DNA from: Paractinoplanes atraurantiacus
Lineage (GTDB): Bacteria; Actinomycetota; Actinomycetes; Mycobacteriales; Micromonosporaceae
Length of the DNA: 64,000 nucleotides
Direction of reading: 5' to 3'
NCBI RefSeq assembly: GCF_900215205.1
Contig: NZ_OBDY01000011.1
Span: 124,001-188,000 of the forward strand
Part shown: positions 21,139 to 29,815 of the stretch, piece after piece
How positions within the stretch are numbered: the first letter of the stretch is position 1
Layout: each line of letters starts with the position of its first letter
The notes under the pieces: model-generated
Databases searched by the model: none
What the model was told of the DNA's origin: nothing
What the model saw: only the letters and a program-made list of their open reading frames with translations
Position numbers and translations under genes: made by a program

Positions 21139-21840
21139 ATGGACCTCGGAATCGCCGGCCGCACCGCGCTGATCGTCGGCGGCAGCGGCCTGCTGGGCCG
21201 GGCCGTCGCCGCCGCCCTGCTGGCGGAGGACGTCCGCGTCGTGCTGGCCGCCCGCGACGAGTCCCGCCTGGCCGACGCCGCCCACAGGCTCGACGACGAG
21301 GTGGCCTGCCTGACCGTCGACACCGCCGACCCGGCGTCGGTCCGGGCCGTGGTGGAGCGCCTGGGCACCGTCGACATCCTGGTCAACGCGGCCGCGCCGC
21401 CCGCGCACACCATGGACCCGTCCCGTGACCGCGAGCCGTCGCAGATCCTCTCCGCCCTGGACGCCAAGGCCGGCGGCTACCTGCGCGTCATGGACGCGGT
21501 CCTGCCCCGCATGCGCGACTCCGGCTTCGGCCGCGTGGTCAACATCAGCGGCCAGAACGCCCACCTGACGAAATCGGTGACCGGCGCCGTCCGCAACCAG
21601 GCCGTCATCACCGCGTCCAAGGCCCTGGCCGACGCGTACTCGGGCACCGGCGTCACCATCAACGTCGTCAACCCCGGCATAGTCACCGCCGACCCTTCCC
21701 CGGCGACCGCCCCCGCCACCGGCGGCGAGTCGACCCCCGAGCAGGTCGCCGCCCTCGTCACCTTCCTCTGCTCCACCTTCGCCGCCACCATCTCCGGCGA
21801 GTCCATCGCGGTCGGGCACCGGGTCTTCGGAGTGCAATGA
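21139..21840 (+). CDS. SDR-fold oxidoreductase-like protein with altered active site
   Basis: A 233-residue Rossmann protein of the short-chain dehydrogenase family. The cofactor loop is GGSGLLGRA (TGxxxGxG type, with GG replacing TG), and DTAD and NAAAPP follow at the expected places. The active-site serine region is NISGQNAH, but the YxxxK motif reads ITASK, so the catalytic tyrosine is isoleucine while the lysine is kept. It may bind a cofactor without normal catalysis, or use a displaced residue. AAGGGAACGACC precedes the ATG. It probably shares a transcript with the GNAT gene. Confidence 0.82.
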   Translation: MDLGIAGRTALIVGGSGLLGRAVAAALLAEDVRVVLAARDESRLADAAHRLDDEVACLTVDTADPASVRAVVERLGTVDILVNAAAPPAHTMDPSRDREPSQILSALDAKAGGYLRVMDAVLPRMRDSGFGRVVNISGQNAHLTKSVTGAVRNQAVITASKALADAYSGTGVTINVVNPGIVTADPSPATAPATGGESTPEQVAALVTFLCSTFAATISGESIAVGHRVFGVQ

Positions 21841-21957
21841 CTTCAGAGGTACGGAATTAGCGAAGGCCCCCGCCGCAGGGACCGGCATCTGCCGTCCCGG
21901 CCTCCCGTCGCCGCTTCCGGGCTGTCCTGCAACACCGGCAGGCCGGCGCTGTGCCAC

Positions 21958-22167
21958 TCAAGCTAGCTGCCGCCGCTCACGCGGAACATCACCATGCGGT
22001 GCCCCGCAGCGTCGGTCGATCAGCTCCCGATCCGCGGCACGCTCGGCGCTCGGCCGGCCCTTCCGGTACGCGGCCATGAGCAGAGCCGCCCGCCTCTGCC
22101 GCATACGCGCCGCCAGCGCATCCTCCCGGCCGTCGTGTGACTCTTCCCCCAAGCCGCCCACGCTCAT
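21958..22167 (-). CDS. Small hypothetical protein
   Basis: A possible 69-residue, strongly charged protein beginning MSVGGLGEESHDGREDALAA and ending in PRERRQLA. It starts 11 nt after the stop of the XRE regulator on the same strand, with no good ribosome-binding site; an earlier GTG at 22185 would overlap that gene. No family is recognised. The remaining 117 nt to the SDR gene hold nothing I can identify. Confidence 0.35.
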   Translation of the reverse strand: MSVGGLGEESHDGREDALAARMRQRRAALLMAAYRKGRPSAERAADRELIDRRCGAPHGDVPRERRQLA

Positions 22168-22177
22168 GCCGCGCACC

Positions 22178-23047
22178 TTAGCCACGCTCGAGCCGGTCCG
22201 AGGATCCCGCGACGGAGGGAACAGCCATCAGGGCGAGCAGGCGCAGGTTGTCGGCCGAGCGGGAGCCGGGGTCGGTGGTGTAGAGGAACAAGGTCTGGTC
22301 GGGGTCGCCCGGCAGGGACAGGGCCTCGTAGCGCAGGGTGATCGGGCCCACCGCGGGGTGGGTCATGTGTTTGGTGCCGTGGGTGCGCTCGTGGACCTGG
22401 TGGGCGTTCCACCACGTACGGAAATCGGCGCTTTTGATGGTCAACTCTCCGACCAGCTCGGCCAGGCGCGGGTCGTCCGGGTGGCGGCCGGCGTAGAAGC
22501 GCAGCGTGCCGACCACGTCGGCGGCCACGGCCGGCCAGTCCAGGAAGACCTCGCGGGCCTGCGGGTCGAGGAAGACCCAGCGCGTGTAGTTGCGGTGGCG
22601 GGGTGGCAGCCGGGTCCAGTCGGTGAGCAGGGCGCGGGCCAGGGCGTTCGAGGCCAGCACGTCGGTGCGGCGGCCCACGATGAACGCCGGATGGTCGGTC
22701 ATCGAGGCGATCAGCTGCTGCATCGCGGGGCGGACCCGCTGCGGCGGGAGCGGGTCGGGGCGGTGCCGGGGCGGGCGGGCCAGGTCGGCCAGGTGGGCCC
22801 GGGCGGCCGCGTCGAGCTGGAAGACGCGGCTCAGGGCGTCGATCACGGAGTCGGACGGGCTGGTGTGCCGGCCCTGCTCGAGGCGCGTGTAGTAGTCGAC
22901 GCTGACGCCGGCCAACTGGGCCACCTCCTCGCGGCGCAGGCCGCGGACCCGGCGACCGGACGGGGCCTCGGTGATGCCGGCCGCGGCGGGACTCATGCCG
23001 GTACGGCACGTGCGGAGGAACTCGCCCAGGGCTGCCACGCCCTCCAT
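22178..23047 (-). CDS. XRE-family regulator with MmyB-like ligand domain
   Basis: A 289-residue DNA-binding protein. The N-terminal helix-turn-helix is in RRVRGLRREEVAQLAGVSVD followed by YYTRLEQGRHTSPSDSVIDA, the pattern of the large actinobacterial MmyB-like group. The C-terminal two-thirds (ALLTDWTRLPPRHRNYTRWV, then FLDPQAREVFLDWPAVAAD) is the MmyB-like ligand-binding PAS domain. I start at ATG 23047; the longer frame to 23167 overlaps the divergent SDR gene. In this family the regulator usually controls a divergent dehydrogenase gene, which fits the SDR beginning 114 nt away at 23161. The ligand is unknown. Confidence 0.9.
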   Translation of the reverse strand: MEGVAALGEFLRTCRTGMSPAAAGITEAPSGRRVRGLRREEVAQLAGVSVDYYTRLEQGRHTSPSDSVIDALSRVFQLDAAARAHLADLARPPRHRPDPLPPQRVRPAMQQLIASMTDHPAFIVGRRTDVLASNALARALLTDWTRLPPRHRNYTRWVFLDPQAREVFLDWPAVAADVVGTLRFYAGRHPDDPRLAELVGELTIKSADFRTWWNAHQVHERTHGTKHMTHPAVGPITLRYEALSLPGDPDQTLFLYTTDPGSRSADNLRLLALMAVPSVAGSSDRLERG

Positions 23048-23160
23048 GATCTCGCCATGAATGGCGGACCGACAGGGTCTGGGTGGGCATGGCGTTCCCC
23101 GGTACGGCTGGACCTGGCCGAGCCTGTCCGCGGGCCGCCGCCGCGGCGAGCGTGGAGGAC

Positions 23161-23982
23161 ATGACAAACACCTGGTTCATCACCGGCGCCTCCCGCGGAC
23201 TCGGCCTCGAGCTGGTCCGGCAGCTCCTGGAGCGCGGCGACACGGTCACGGCGACCACCCGCTCCCCCGAGCGGCTCCTCGCCGGCCTCGACGGCGCCGA
23301 CACCAGCCGGCTCCAGGCCCTGGCCGTCGACCTCGCGGACGAGGAGCAGGTCAAGCGGGCGGTCGAAGCGGCCGGCGACATCGACGTGGTCGTCAACAAC
23401 GCCGGCTACGGGTTCCTGGCCGCCGTCGAGGAGGTCAGCGACGCCGAGGCCCGGCAGATGTTCGACGTGCAGGTCTTCGGCGTGTGGAACGTGCTGCGGG
23501 CCGTCCTGCCGTCGTTGCGCGCACGCCGCGCCGGCCACATCGTCAACGTCTCGTCGATCCTGGGCCTGACCGCCTTTGGAGGCTGGGGCCTCTACTGCGC
23601 CGGCAAGTACGCCCTGGAAGGCCTCACCGAGTCGCTGGCGGCCGAGGTCGCCGACTTCGGCGTCCGGGTCACCCTCGTCGAGCCGGGATACATGAGGACC
23701 GATTTCCTCCGTACGCCGTCGATCGGCCTGCCCACGAGCACGGCGGACGGCTACCCGGCGATCCGCGAGATGACGGCCGCGCACCTGGCGATGCCCGGCA
23801 CCCAGCTCGGCGACCCGGCCAAGGCGGCCGCCGCCATCATCGCTGTCGCCGCCCAGGAGAAGACCCCGCTGCACCAGCTGCTCGGCTCGGACTCGTACGG
23901 CCTGGCCAAGGCGCGGATCGCCGCCCTCACCGAAGACGTCGAGGCGGGCCGCGAGCTAGCCGTCACCACCGACGTCGGCTGA
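23161..23982 (+). CDS. Short-chain dehydrogenase/reductase
   Basis: A classical SDR of 273 residues with all catalytic elements. The NAD(P) loop is TGASRGLG (9-16), NNAG follows near residue 79, the active-site serine is in NVSS, and YxxxK is YCAGK near residue 157. Then VEPGYMRTDF follows as in oxidoreductases of unknown specificity. ATG 23161 has GTGGAGG upstream; the earlier start at 23083 would put most of the shared promoter region inside the gene. It is divergent from the XRE regulator, which probably controls it. Its 3' end overlaps the convergent TetR gene by 27 nt. Confidence 0.92.
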   Translation: MTNTWFITGASRGLGLELVRQLLERGDTVTATTRSPERLLAGLDGADTSRLQALAVDLADEEQVKRAVEAAGDIDVVVNNAGYGFLAAVEEVSDAEARQMFDVQVFGVWNVLRAVLPSLRARRAGHIVNVSSILGLTAFGGWGLYCAGKYALEGLTESLAAEVADFGVRVTLVEPGYMRTDFLRTPSIGLPTSTADGYPAIREMTAAHLAMPGTQLGDPAKAAAAIIAVAAQEKTPLHQLLGSDSYGLAKARIAALTEDVEAGRELAVTTDVG

Positions 23983-24633
23983 GCGGCGGCGTTCCAGGCC
24001 GTCCAGCAGCAGGTCGAGGGCGAAGGCGAACTCGAACTCGTCGTCGCAGCCGCTGAGCGGGCCGTCGTGGGTGACGGCGGCGGCCAGCTCGGCCACGTGG
24101 GGCAGGGTCTCGGCCCACTCGGCCGGAGGCGGCGGGGCGGACGGGTCGGGGGTGTCGTCGAACAGGTCCTGGCTGAAGCCGAGGATGCGGCTGCCGAGCA
24201 GGTGGATGGCGTGGTGGCCGAGATCGACCGAGCAGCCGCCGCCCCGCATGATCGCCAGCACGCGTTCGATGTGCAGCAGCACGGCCGGTGTCGGCTCGCC
24301 GCGGCCCTCGATGACCCGTACGGCCCAAGGATGTCTCAGCATCGTGGCCCGCGCCCGCATGATCAGGGCGCGCAGCCGGTCGGTCCAGGCGCCCTCCGAC
24401 TCCTCGGCGGCGATCCCGGAGACCACGGCGTCGGCCATCGCGGCGAGCAGGGCGTCCTTGTCGCGCAGGTGGTAATAGATCGACATCGCGTCGACGCCGA
24501 GATGCTGGGCGAGGCGCCGCATGCTCAGGCCGTCGAGCCCGTCGCGGTCGGCCAGCTCGACGGCGGCCGCGACGATCCCCTCCTTGGACAGTCGGGCCGA
24601 GGAGCGGGTCGAGGTTCCTGCGCGTCGTGGCAC
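23956..24633 (-). CDS. TetR-family repressor
   Basis: A 225-residue regulator. The N-terminal HTH is IVAAAVELADRDGLDGLSMR, then RLAQHLGVDAMSIYYHLRDK, like TetR class proteins. The C-terminal domain (ALIMRARATMLRHPWAVRVI) resembles the TetR_C ligand domain. It is divergently transcribed from a DUF385 gene over an 81-nt space containing a near-ideal palindrome (24656-24685) and a related half (24688-24700), so autoregulation and control of the DUF385 gene are likely. The inducer is unknown. Confidence 0.92.
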   Translation of the reverse strand: MPRRAGTSTRSSARLSKEGIVAAAVELADRDGLDGLSMRRLAQHLGVDAMSIYYHLRDKDALLAAMADAVVSGIAAEESEGAWTDRLRALIMRARATMLRHPWAVRVIEGRGEPTPAVLLHIERVLAIMRGGGCSVDLGHHAIHLLGSRILGFSQDLFDDTPDPSAPPPPAEWAETLPHVAELAAAVTHDGPLSGCDDEFEFAFALDLLLDGLERRRSADVGGDG

Positions 24634-24655
24634 GAACTGAATCGTACTTGTTCTC

Positions 24656-24700
24656 CTACGCCGTAGAGTTTACTCTACGGCGTAGACCTACACCGTAGAG
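24656..24700. promoter_or_regulatory. TetR operator, palindrome plus extra half-site
   Basis: Perfect 14-bp arms CTACGCCGTAGAGT (24656-24669) and ACTCTACGGCGTAG (24672-24685) flank TT. A further CTACACCGTAGAG lies at 24688-24700. The element lies 22 nt from the TetR start and 14 nt from the DUF385 start, so binding would block both genes. Confidence 0.75.
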
Positions 24701-24714
24701 AACGGAGTACGGCG

Positions 24715-25182
24715 ATGACCGCGACCCTCCCTCCGAGATGGTTCGTCCGCAGCGCCTGGGTGGCGCACAAAGCCCTGCTGCGGGTCAGCCGCGACCGGGT
24801 CGGCCTGTCCACGCCGACGCCCGGCGGCAAGTTCGGCTTCCTGCGGCTGCACACGGTCGGCCGCCGCTCCGGCCGTCCCCGCGCCGTCGTGCTCGGCTAC
24901 ATCGAGGACGGCGACCGCCTCGTCACCCTGGCCATGAACGGCTGGGACCCGGCCGACCCGGCCTGGTGGCACAACCTGAAGGCCCACCCCGAGGCGACAG
25001 TCGACCTGGCCGGCGGCAGCTTCCGTCCGGTGACCGCCCACGAGGCCACCGGCGCCGAGCGCGAGCGCTTGTGGGCGGCCCTGCACGACTACACCGGCTA
25101 CGGCGACCTGGACGCTTTCGCCGCCCGGCGCGGCCGTGAGACGGCCGTGGTGGTGCTCAGCCCCGCCCCGAGCCGCCCGTGA
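24715..25182 (+). CDS. DUF385 / deazaflavin-dependent nitroreductase-family protein
   Basis: A 155-residue small beta-barrel protein of the DUF385/Ddn family, whose members bind the deazaflavin F420. Typical sequence is LRLHTVGRRSGRPRAVVLGY with a following MNGWDPADPAWWHNLKAHPE and VDLAGGSFRPVTAHE, spanning nearly the whole chain. The family includes F420H2-dependent reductases of nitroimidazoles, quinones and similar compounds; the real substrate cannot be predicted. ATG 24715 is 14 nt after the operator. Control by the divergent TetR suggests response to a small hydrophobic compound. Confidence 0.88.
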   Translation: MTATLPPRWFVRSAWVAHKALLRVSRDRVGLSTPTPGGKFGFLRLHTVGRRSGRPRAVVLGYIEDGDRLVTLAMNGWDPADPAWWHNLKAHPEATVDLAGGSFRPVTAHEATGAERERLWAALHDYTGYGDLDAFAARRGRETAVVVLSPAPSRP

Positions 25183-25247
25183 GAGCGGCCCGGCCCAGCG
25201 GCCCCAACAGCGCGGCCTCAGCGGCGCGGGACAGCGGCGCGGGACGG

Positions 25248-26408
25248 TCAGTCCGGGGGTGACCAGTCCGGGGTGGGGGCCATCATCCGGGGGCGCATGT
25301 GATTCAGGGCGGCGTCGCGGGCGCGCAGGGCCAGGCGGCCGCGGGCCTGGACCACGGCCGACATGCGGCGGGTCTGGCGGACCACGCTGGTGGTGCGGGG
25401 GCGGCGCAGACGGCAGTACATCTCGATCGCGGCCACCAGATCCGGGCCGGGCGGGGCGTCCGAGACGAGGGCGGCCAGCGTGGCCGCGTCCTCGAAGGCC
25501 AGGCAGGCGCCCTGGCCCAGGTGGTGGGGCATGGCGTGGGCGGCGTCGCCCAGCAGCACGACGCCGCCGGGACCGGACGGGAAGCCGTACGCGCGGGGCA
25601 GCGGCCTCAGCTCACGCACCTCGTGCGGCACCAGGTCCTCGGGGCTGGTGGCGGCCAGGAGCTCGCCGACCGGTTCCGGCCAGCCGGCGAACCAGCGGCG
25701 CAGCAGCTCAAGCTGGGTGGCCGGCGACTCGGGCCGTGGGGCGCCGGCCGCGGTCGCCACCCAGTAGACGCCCTTCCCAACGCCGAGCGGTATCGAGATG
25801 AAGCGGTAGCCGGCGCCCAGGGTCTCCCCGCCGGTCGTGTGCTCGGACGACAACCGGTAGGCGGGCACCACGGCCTGCCAGTCGGCGAAGCCGGAACCCA
25901 CCGCCGCCGCCTCGGGCGCCAGAGCCCGCCGCACGCAGCTGTCAATGCCGTCGGCCGCCACGACCAGGTCGGCCTCGATCGTCGTGCGGCCGTCGCTGAC
26001 CGAGGGGCGCAGGCCGGGGCCGGTGCGAATCGTGGTCACGGCGAAGCCGGTCCGCATCTGCACGTAGTCGCCGAGGCCGGCGATCAGCACGTCGTACAGG
26101 TCCTCCAGGCGCACCGCGGCCGGCGCCGGGCCCGAACCGGCACGCCCGCGCGGGGTGACCAGCCATTGGCCGTCGGGGCGGCGGACGCCGCCGTCGGGCA
26201 GCGGGGACGCGATCGACGACCAGCCGCCGGACGGGTCGAGCGCCTCCAGGGCGCGACGGCCGTTCGGCCACAGCACCAGGGCTGTGGGCGGAGCCGCGAC
26301 CCGCTCGGCCCGCTCCAGCAGAGTCACCCGCCAGCCGGAGCGGGAGAGGGCACCGGCCGAGGCCAGCCCGGCCATCCCGGCGCCCACCACGACCGCCCGT
26401 CCGACCAC
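25248..26408 (-). CDS. FAD-dependent monooxygenase
   Basis: A 386-residue aromatic-hydroxylase-type flavoprotein. The N-terminus VVGRAVVVGAGMAGLASAGA carries the GxGxxG FAD loop. VVAADGIDSCVRRALA is the DG motif that contacts FAD and NADPH, and VVLLGDAAHAMPHHLGQGAC is the GD motif. I prefer GTG 26408, ten bases after AAGGG, over GTG 26435, which lacks a ribosome-binding site. Related proteins hydroxylate aromatic or polyketide substrates; specificity is unknown. It lies just downstream of lgt on the same strand (48 nt after its stop). Confidence 0.9.
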   Translation of the reverse strand: MVGRAVVVGAGMAGLASAGALSRSGWRVTLLERAERVAAPPTALVLWPNGRRALEALDPSGGWSSIASPLPDGGVRRPDGQWLVTPRGRAGSGPAPAAVRLEDLYDVLIAGLGDYVQMRTGFAVTTIRTGPGLRPSVSDGRTTIEADLVVAADGIDSCVRRALAPEAAAVGSGFADWQAVVPAYRLSSEHTTGGETLGAGYRFISIPLGVGKGVYWVATAAGAPRPESPATQLELLRRWFAGWPEPVGELLAATSPEDLVPHEVRELRPLPRAYGFPSGPGGVVLLGDAAHAMPHHLGQGACLAFEDAATLAALVSDAPPGPDLVAAIEMYCRLRRPRTTSVVRQTRRMSAVVQARGRLALRARDAALNHMRPRMMAPTPDWSPPD

Positions 26409-26456
26409 CCCACCGCCGCCCTTAGATCGACTCACTTCGTGAGGCTGCCGTCCGGT

Positions 26457-27644
26457 TTAGCGCTCGTCGTTCTTGCGCTGCGTCTCCACGTCGACGTCGC
26501 CGCCGGAGGACCCGTCAGGGCCCGTGCCGGCCGCGGCCCCGGTGGCCAGGACCGCCTCACCGACGCCGGCGGGCCCGGCCGGATCGGCCGGCTCCAGCGG
26601 GTGCCCGCCGGCCGCGATCTCCTCGGCCATGTCCTGCGGCGTCTCCGGTGGCAGGATCCCGGTCTTGCGATATTCCTCGAAGCGATGGTGGCTGACGACC
26701 TGGTAGCCCTTCGGCGCGCGGGCCGGCTGCTCGCCGTCGCCGGTCACGTCGACCTGGCTGACATCGCTTCCGGCGGCCGGCTCGGGCAGCGTCTCGGGGG
26801 CGTCGTCCGGCACCACGTAGGCCCGGGGGCCGCGGACCACCAGGAAGTAGATGAGCGCCAGCAGGAACAGGACGATCGCGGTGAACACGTTCAGCCGTAC
26901 GCCGAAGAAGTGGTTGGCCTCGTCGACCCGCAGCATCTCGATCCAGGCCCGGCCGGCCGTGTACGCCATCACGTACAGCGCGAAGGCCCGGCCCCGGCCG
27001 AACTTGAACTTGCGGTCGGCCAGCCACACCAGCAGCGCGACACCCAGGTCCCAGATCAACTCGTACAGGAACGTCGGATGGTAGAGGTCGGGCAGCGTGA
27101 CCGCCTGCCCGTCGATCACCGTCGCATGACCGGGATTGGACCGGTCCATGTCGTGGACCTCGAGACCCCACGGCAGCGTGGTGACCTTGCCGTACAGCTC
27201 GTTGTTGAACCAGTTGCCGAGCCGGCCGATGCCCTGAGCCACCGGCAGGCCCACCGCCAGCGAGTCGGCGACCAGCGCGAACGGCAGGCCGAGCTGGCGG
27301 CAGCCGATGTACGCGCCGAGCGCGCCGCCGATCACCGCGCCCCAGATGCCGAGGCCGCCCTCCCAGATGTAGAAGGCCCGGATCGGGTCACCGCCGGCGC
27401 CGAAGTAGTCCTGCGGCGACGTGATCAGGTGATATATGCGGGCGCCGACGATGCCGAACGGCACCGCCCACACCGCGATGTCGAGCGAGGCCCAGCGGGC
27501 CACGCCGCGGCTGCGCATCCGGTATTCCAGGATGTAGAGGGCGGCGACGATGCCCAGCACGATGCAGAGCGCGTACGCCCGCACGGGCAGGCCCAGCACA
27601 TGCCAGACCGACGTCGTCGGACTCGGGATCGCGGCGGTAATCAC
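26457..27644 (-). CDS. lgt: Prolipoprotein diacylglyceryl transferase
   Basis: Inner-membrane enzyme of 395 residues that transfers diacylglycerol from phosphatidylglycerol to the lipobox cysteine of prolipoproteins such as the LivK here. About seven membrane helices span residues 10-275. The Lgt signature is complete in GLPVAQGIGRLGNWFNNELYG near residue 130, and RMRSRGVARWASLDIAVWAV lies near the N-terminus. A hydrophilic acidic tail of about 115 residues with repeats of Ala, Gly and Pro follows, longer than in E. coli (291 residues total). It is placed after trpA, an order common in actinobacteria. Confidence 0.96.
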   Translation of the reverse strand: MITAAIPSPTTSVWHVLGLPVRAYALCIVLGIVAALYILEYRMRSRGVARWASLDIAVWAVPFGIVGARIYHLITSPQDYFGAGGDPIRAFYIWEGGLGIWGAVIGGALGAYIGCRQLGLPFALVADSLAVGLPVAQGIGRLGNWFNNELYGKVTTLPWGLEVHDMDRSNPGHATVIDGQAVTLPDLYHPTFLYELIWDLGVALLVWLADRKFKFGRGRAFALYVMAYTAGRAWIEMLRVDEANHFFGVRLNVFTAIVLFLLALIYFLVVRGPRAYVVPDDAPETLPEPAAGSDVSQVDVTGDGEQPARAPKGYQVVSHHRFEEYRKTGILPPETPQDMAEEIAAGGHPLEPADPAGPAGVGEAVLATGAAAGTGPDGSSGGDVDVETQRKNDER

Positions 27645-27694
27645 GGTTGCACACGCTACCGTCGAAGTCTGCGGGCCGGGTGCTCAGGGCGCGC

Positions 27695-28498
27695 CTAGTT
27701 TCGCGGGTTGCGCACGCCCTCGGCGAGTTCGGCACTGAGCGTACGCAGCCGGGACAGACCCGTAGCGCGATCGGGCGCCTCGAGCACGCTGCGGATCAGC
27801 GCACTGCCCACGATCACCCCGTCCGCGAAGCCGGCGACCTCGGCCGCCTGCGCCCCGTTGCCGACGCCCAGGCCGACACCGACCGGCATGTGCGGGTCGG
27901 CGTGCCGCACCCGGTCGACCAGCTCCGGCGCCTGCGACGACACCGAGGTGCGGGCGCCGGTGACGCCCATCAGCGCGGTGGCGTAGACGAAACCGCGGCA
28001 CTGCGCGACCGTCATCGCGATCCGCTCGTCGGTCGACGACGGCGAGACCAGGAAGGTGCGGTCGATGCGGTGCTCGTCGGAGGCCGCGATCCACTCGGCC
28101 GCCTCGTCCGGGATCAGGTCCGGCGTGATCATGCCGGTGGCGCCGGCCGCCGCGAGATCACGGGCGAACGCGTTCACCCCGTACTTCTCGATGGGGTTCC
28201 AATAGGTCATCAGGACGACCGGAGCGCCCGTACGGGCAACCGCCTCGATGATCTTCAGGGTGTCGCGGGTACGGACCCCGGCCGCGAGCGCGATGTCGCT
28301 GGCCTTCTGGATGACCGGGCCGTCCATGACCGGGTCCGAGTACGGCAGCTCGACCTCGATGACGTCGCAGCCGGCCTCGTGCATCGCGATCATCGAGGCG
28401 ATGCTGTCCTCGACGGTCGGGAAGCCGGCCGGCATGCAGCCGATCAGAACCGACCGGTTCTCGGCCTTCGCCTTGGCGAAGACGTCAGCGATGCTCAT
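27695..28498 (-). CDS. trpA: Tryptophan synthase alpha subunit
   Basis: A TIM-barrel lyase of 267 residues that cleaves indole-3-glycerol phosphate to indole and glyceraldehyde-3-phosphate and channels indole to TrpB. Active-site region VIEVELPYSDPVMDGPVIQ carries E48 and D59, equivalent to Glu49 and Asp60 of the Salmonella enzyme. GVTGARTSV and GVGLGVGNGAQAAEVAGFAD form the phosphate-binding loops. ATG 28498 overlaps trpB's TAA by one base (TAATG), indicating translational coupling and equal subunit output. Confidence 0.97.
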   Translation of the reverse strand: MSIADVFAKAKAENRSVLIGCMPAGFPTVEDSIASMIAMHEAGCDVIEVELPYSDPVMDGPVIQKASDIALAAGVRTRDTLKIIEAVARTGAPVVLMTYWNPIEKYGVNAFARDLAAAGATGMITPDLIPDEAAEWIAASDEHRIDRTFLVSPSSTDERIAMTVAQCRGFVYATALMGVTGARTSVSSQAPELVDRVRHADPHMPVGVGLGVGNGAQAAEVAGFADGVIVGSALIRSVLEAPDRATGLSRLRTLSAELAEGVRNPRN

Positions 28499-29739
28499 TA
28501 CTCCTGCTCCCCCGGAACGATCGTCTCGACCGGGTCGAGAATGCCGAAGTACGCGCCCGCGGTGTGCACGTCCTTGTCGCCGCGGCCGGACAGGTTGACC
28601 ACGATGGTCGGCGTGCGGCCCAGCTCGGCCCGCAGCCGCGGGGCGATCCGGGCGGCGCCGGCCAGCGCGTGCGCGCTCTCGATGGCCGGGATGATGCCCT
28701 CGGTGCGGCAGAGCAGGTGGAACGCGGCCATCGCCTCGGCGTCGGTCACCGGCTCGTACGTGGCCCGGCCCGTGTCGTGCAGCCAGGCGTGCTCCGGGCC
28801 GACGCCCGGGTAGTCCAGGCCGGCCGAGATCGAGTGCGACTCGACCGTCTGGCCGTCGTCGTCCTGCAGCACGTACGTCCGGGCGCCGTGCAGCACACCC
28901 GACGAGCCGCCGGTGATCGACGCGGCGTGCCGGCCGGTCTCGACGCCGTCGCCGCCCGCCTCGAAGCCGTAGAGCTCGACCGACTCGTCCGGCACGAAGG
29001 CGTGGAAGATGCCGATCGCGTTCGAGCCGCCGCCCACACAGGCCGCCACCGCGTCGGGCAGCCGGCCGGTCAGCTCGAAGCACTGCGCCCGGGCCTCGAT
29101 ACCGATGCCGCCCACGAAATCGCGGACGATCTCGGGGAACGGGTGCGGGCCGGCCGCCGTGCCGAGCAGGTAGTGCGTCGAGTCGACGCTGGCCACCCAG
29201 TCGCGCAGGGCCTCGTTGAGCGCGTCCTTGAGCGTGCGCGAGCCGTTCGTCACCGGGATGACGGTGGCGCCGAGCATGCGCATGCGGGCCACGTTCAGCG
29301 CCTGCCGCTCGGTGTCGGTCTCGCCCATGTAGACGACGCACTCGAGGTCGAGCAGGGCGGCCGCCGTCGCGGAGGCCACGCCGTGCTGGCCGGCGCCGGT
29401 CTCGGCGATCACCCGCGGCTTGCCCATCCGCTTGGCCAGCAGGGCCTGCCCCAGCACGTTGCGCACCTTGTGGGCGCCGGTGTGGTTGAGATCCTCCCGC
29501 TTGAGCAGGATCTCGGCGCCGACCGCGGCCGACAGGCGCTCCGCCCGGTACAGCAGCGAGGGCACCCCGGCGTAGTTGACCAGGAGGCTCTCGAACTCGG
29601 CCTGGAACACCGGGTCGGTCTTGGCCGACCGGTAGGCCGCGTCGAGCTCGTCCAGCGCCCGCACCAGCGCCTCGGGCACGAACCGCCCGCCGTACCGGCC
29701 GAAGTGCCCGGCCAGGTCCGGCAACGAGGGCGCGCTCAT
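28498..29739 (-). CDS. trpB: Tryptophan synthase beta subunit
   Basis: PLP enzyme of 413 residues that condenses indole with serine to make tryptophan. K91 in REDLNHTGAHKVRN is the PLP lysine. GAGQHGVASATAAALLDLEC, and ACVGGGSNAIGIFHAFVPDE which cradles the phosphate, are intact. Length is typical for TrpB1-type partners of TrpA. It is preceded by a 76-nt spacer after trpC, which contains a small hairpin, and overlaps trpA. Confidence 0.97.
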   Translation of the reverse strand: MSAPSLPDLAGHFGRYGGRFVPEALVRALDELDAAYRSAKTDPVFQAEFESLLVNYAGVPSLLYRAERLSAAVGAEILLKREDLNHTGAHKVRNVLGQALLAKRMGKPRVIAETGAGQHGVASATAAALLDLECVVYMGETDTERQALNVARMRMLGATVIPVTNGSRTLKDALNEALRDWVASVDSTHYLLGTAAGPHPFPEIVRDFVGGIGIEARAQCFELTGRLPDAVAACVGGGSNAIGIFHAFVPDESVELYGFEAGGDGVETGRHAASITGGSSGVLHGARTYVLQDDDGQTVESHSISAGLDYPGVGPEHAWLHDTGRATYEPVTDAEAMAAFHLLCRTEGIIPAIESAHALAGAARIAPRLRAELGRTPTIVVNLSGRGDKDVHTAGAYFGILDPVETIVPGEQE

Positions 29740-29742
29740 GTC

Positions 29743-29765
29743 GGTTCTCCGCTTCGCTCCGAACC
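29743..29765 (-). promoter_or_regulatory. Small hairpin in the trpC-trpB spacer
   Basis: The spacer between trpC and trpB is 76 nt, unlike the overlaps elsewhere in the operon. Near trpB it contains GGTTC/GAACC arms around GGAGCGAAGCGGA (minus strand), just before the trpB start. This may expose or mask the ribosome-binding site (GGAG). No open frame of the trpM type is seen. Confidence 0.35.
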
Positions 29766-29815
29766 GCCATGAGGCACAAGCGCACTGAGCCTGATGATTC
29801 GCTCCCTCCGGTCGC

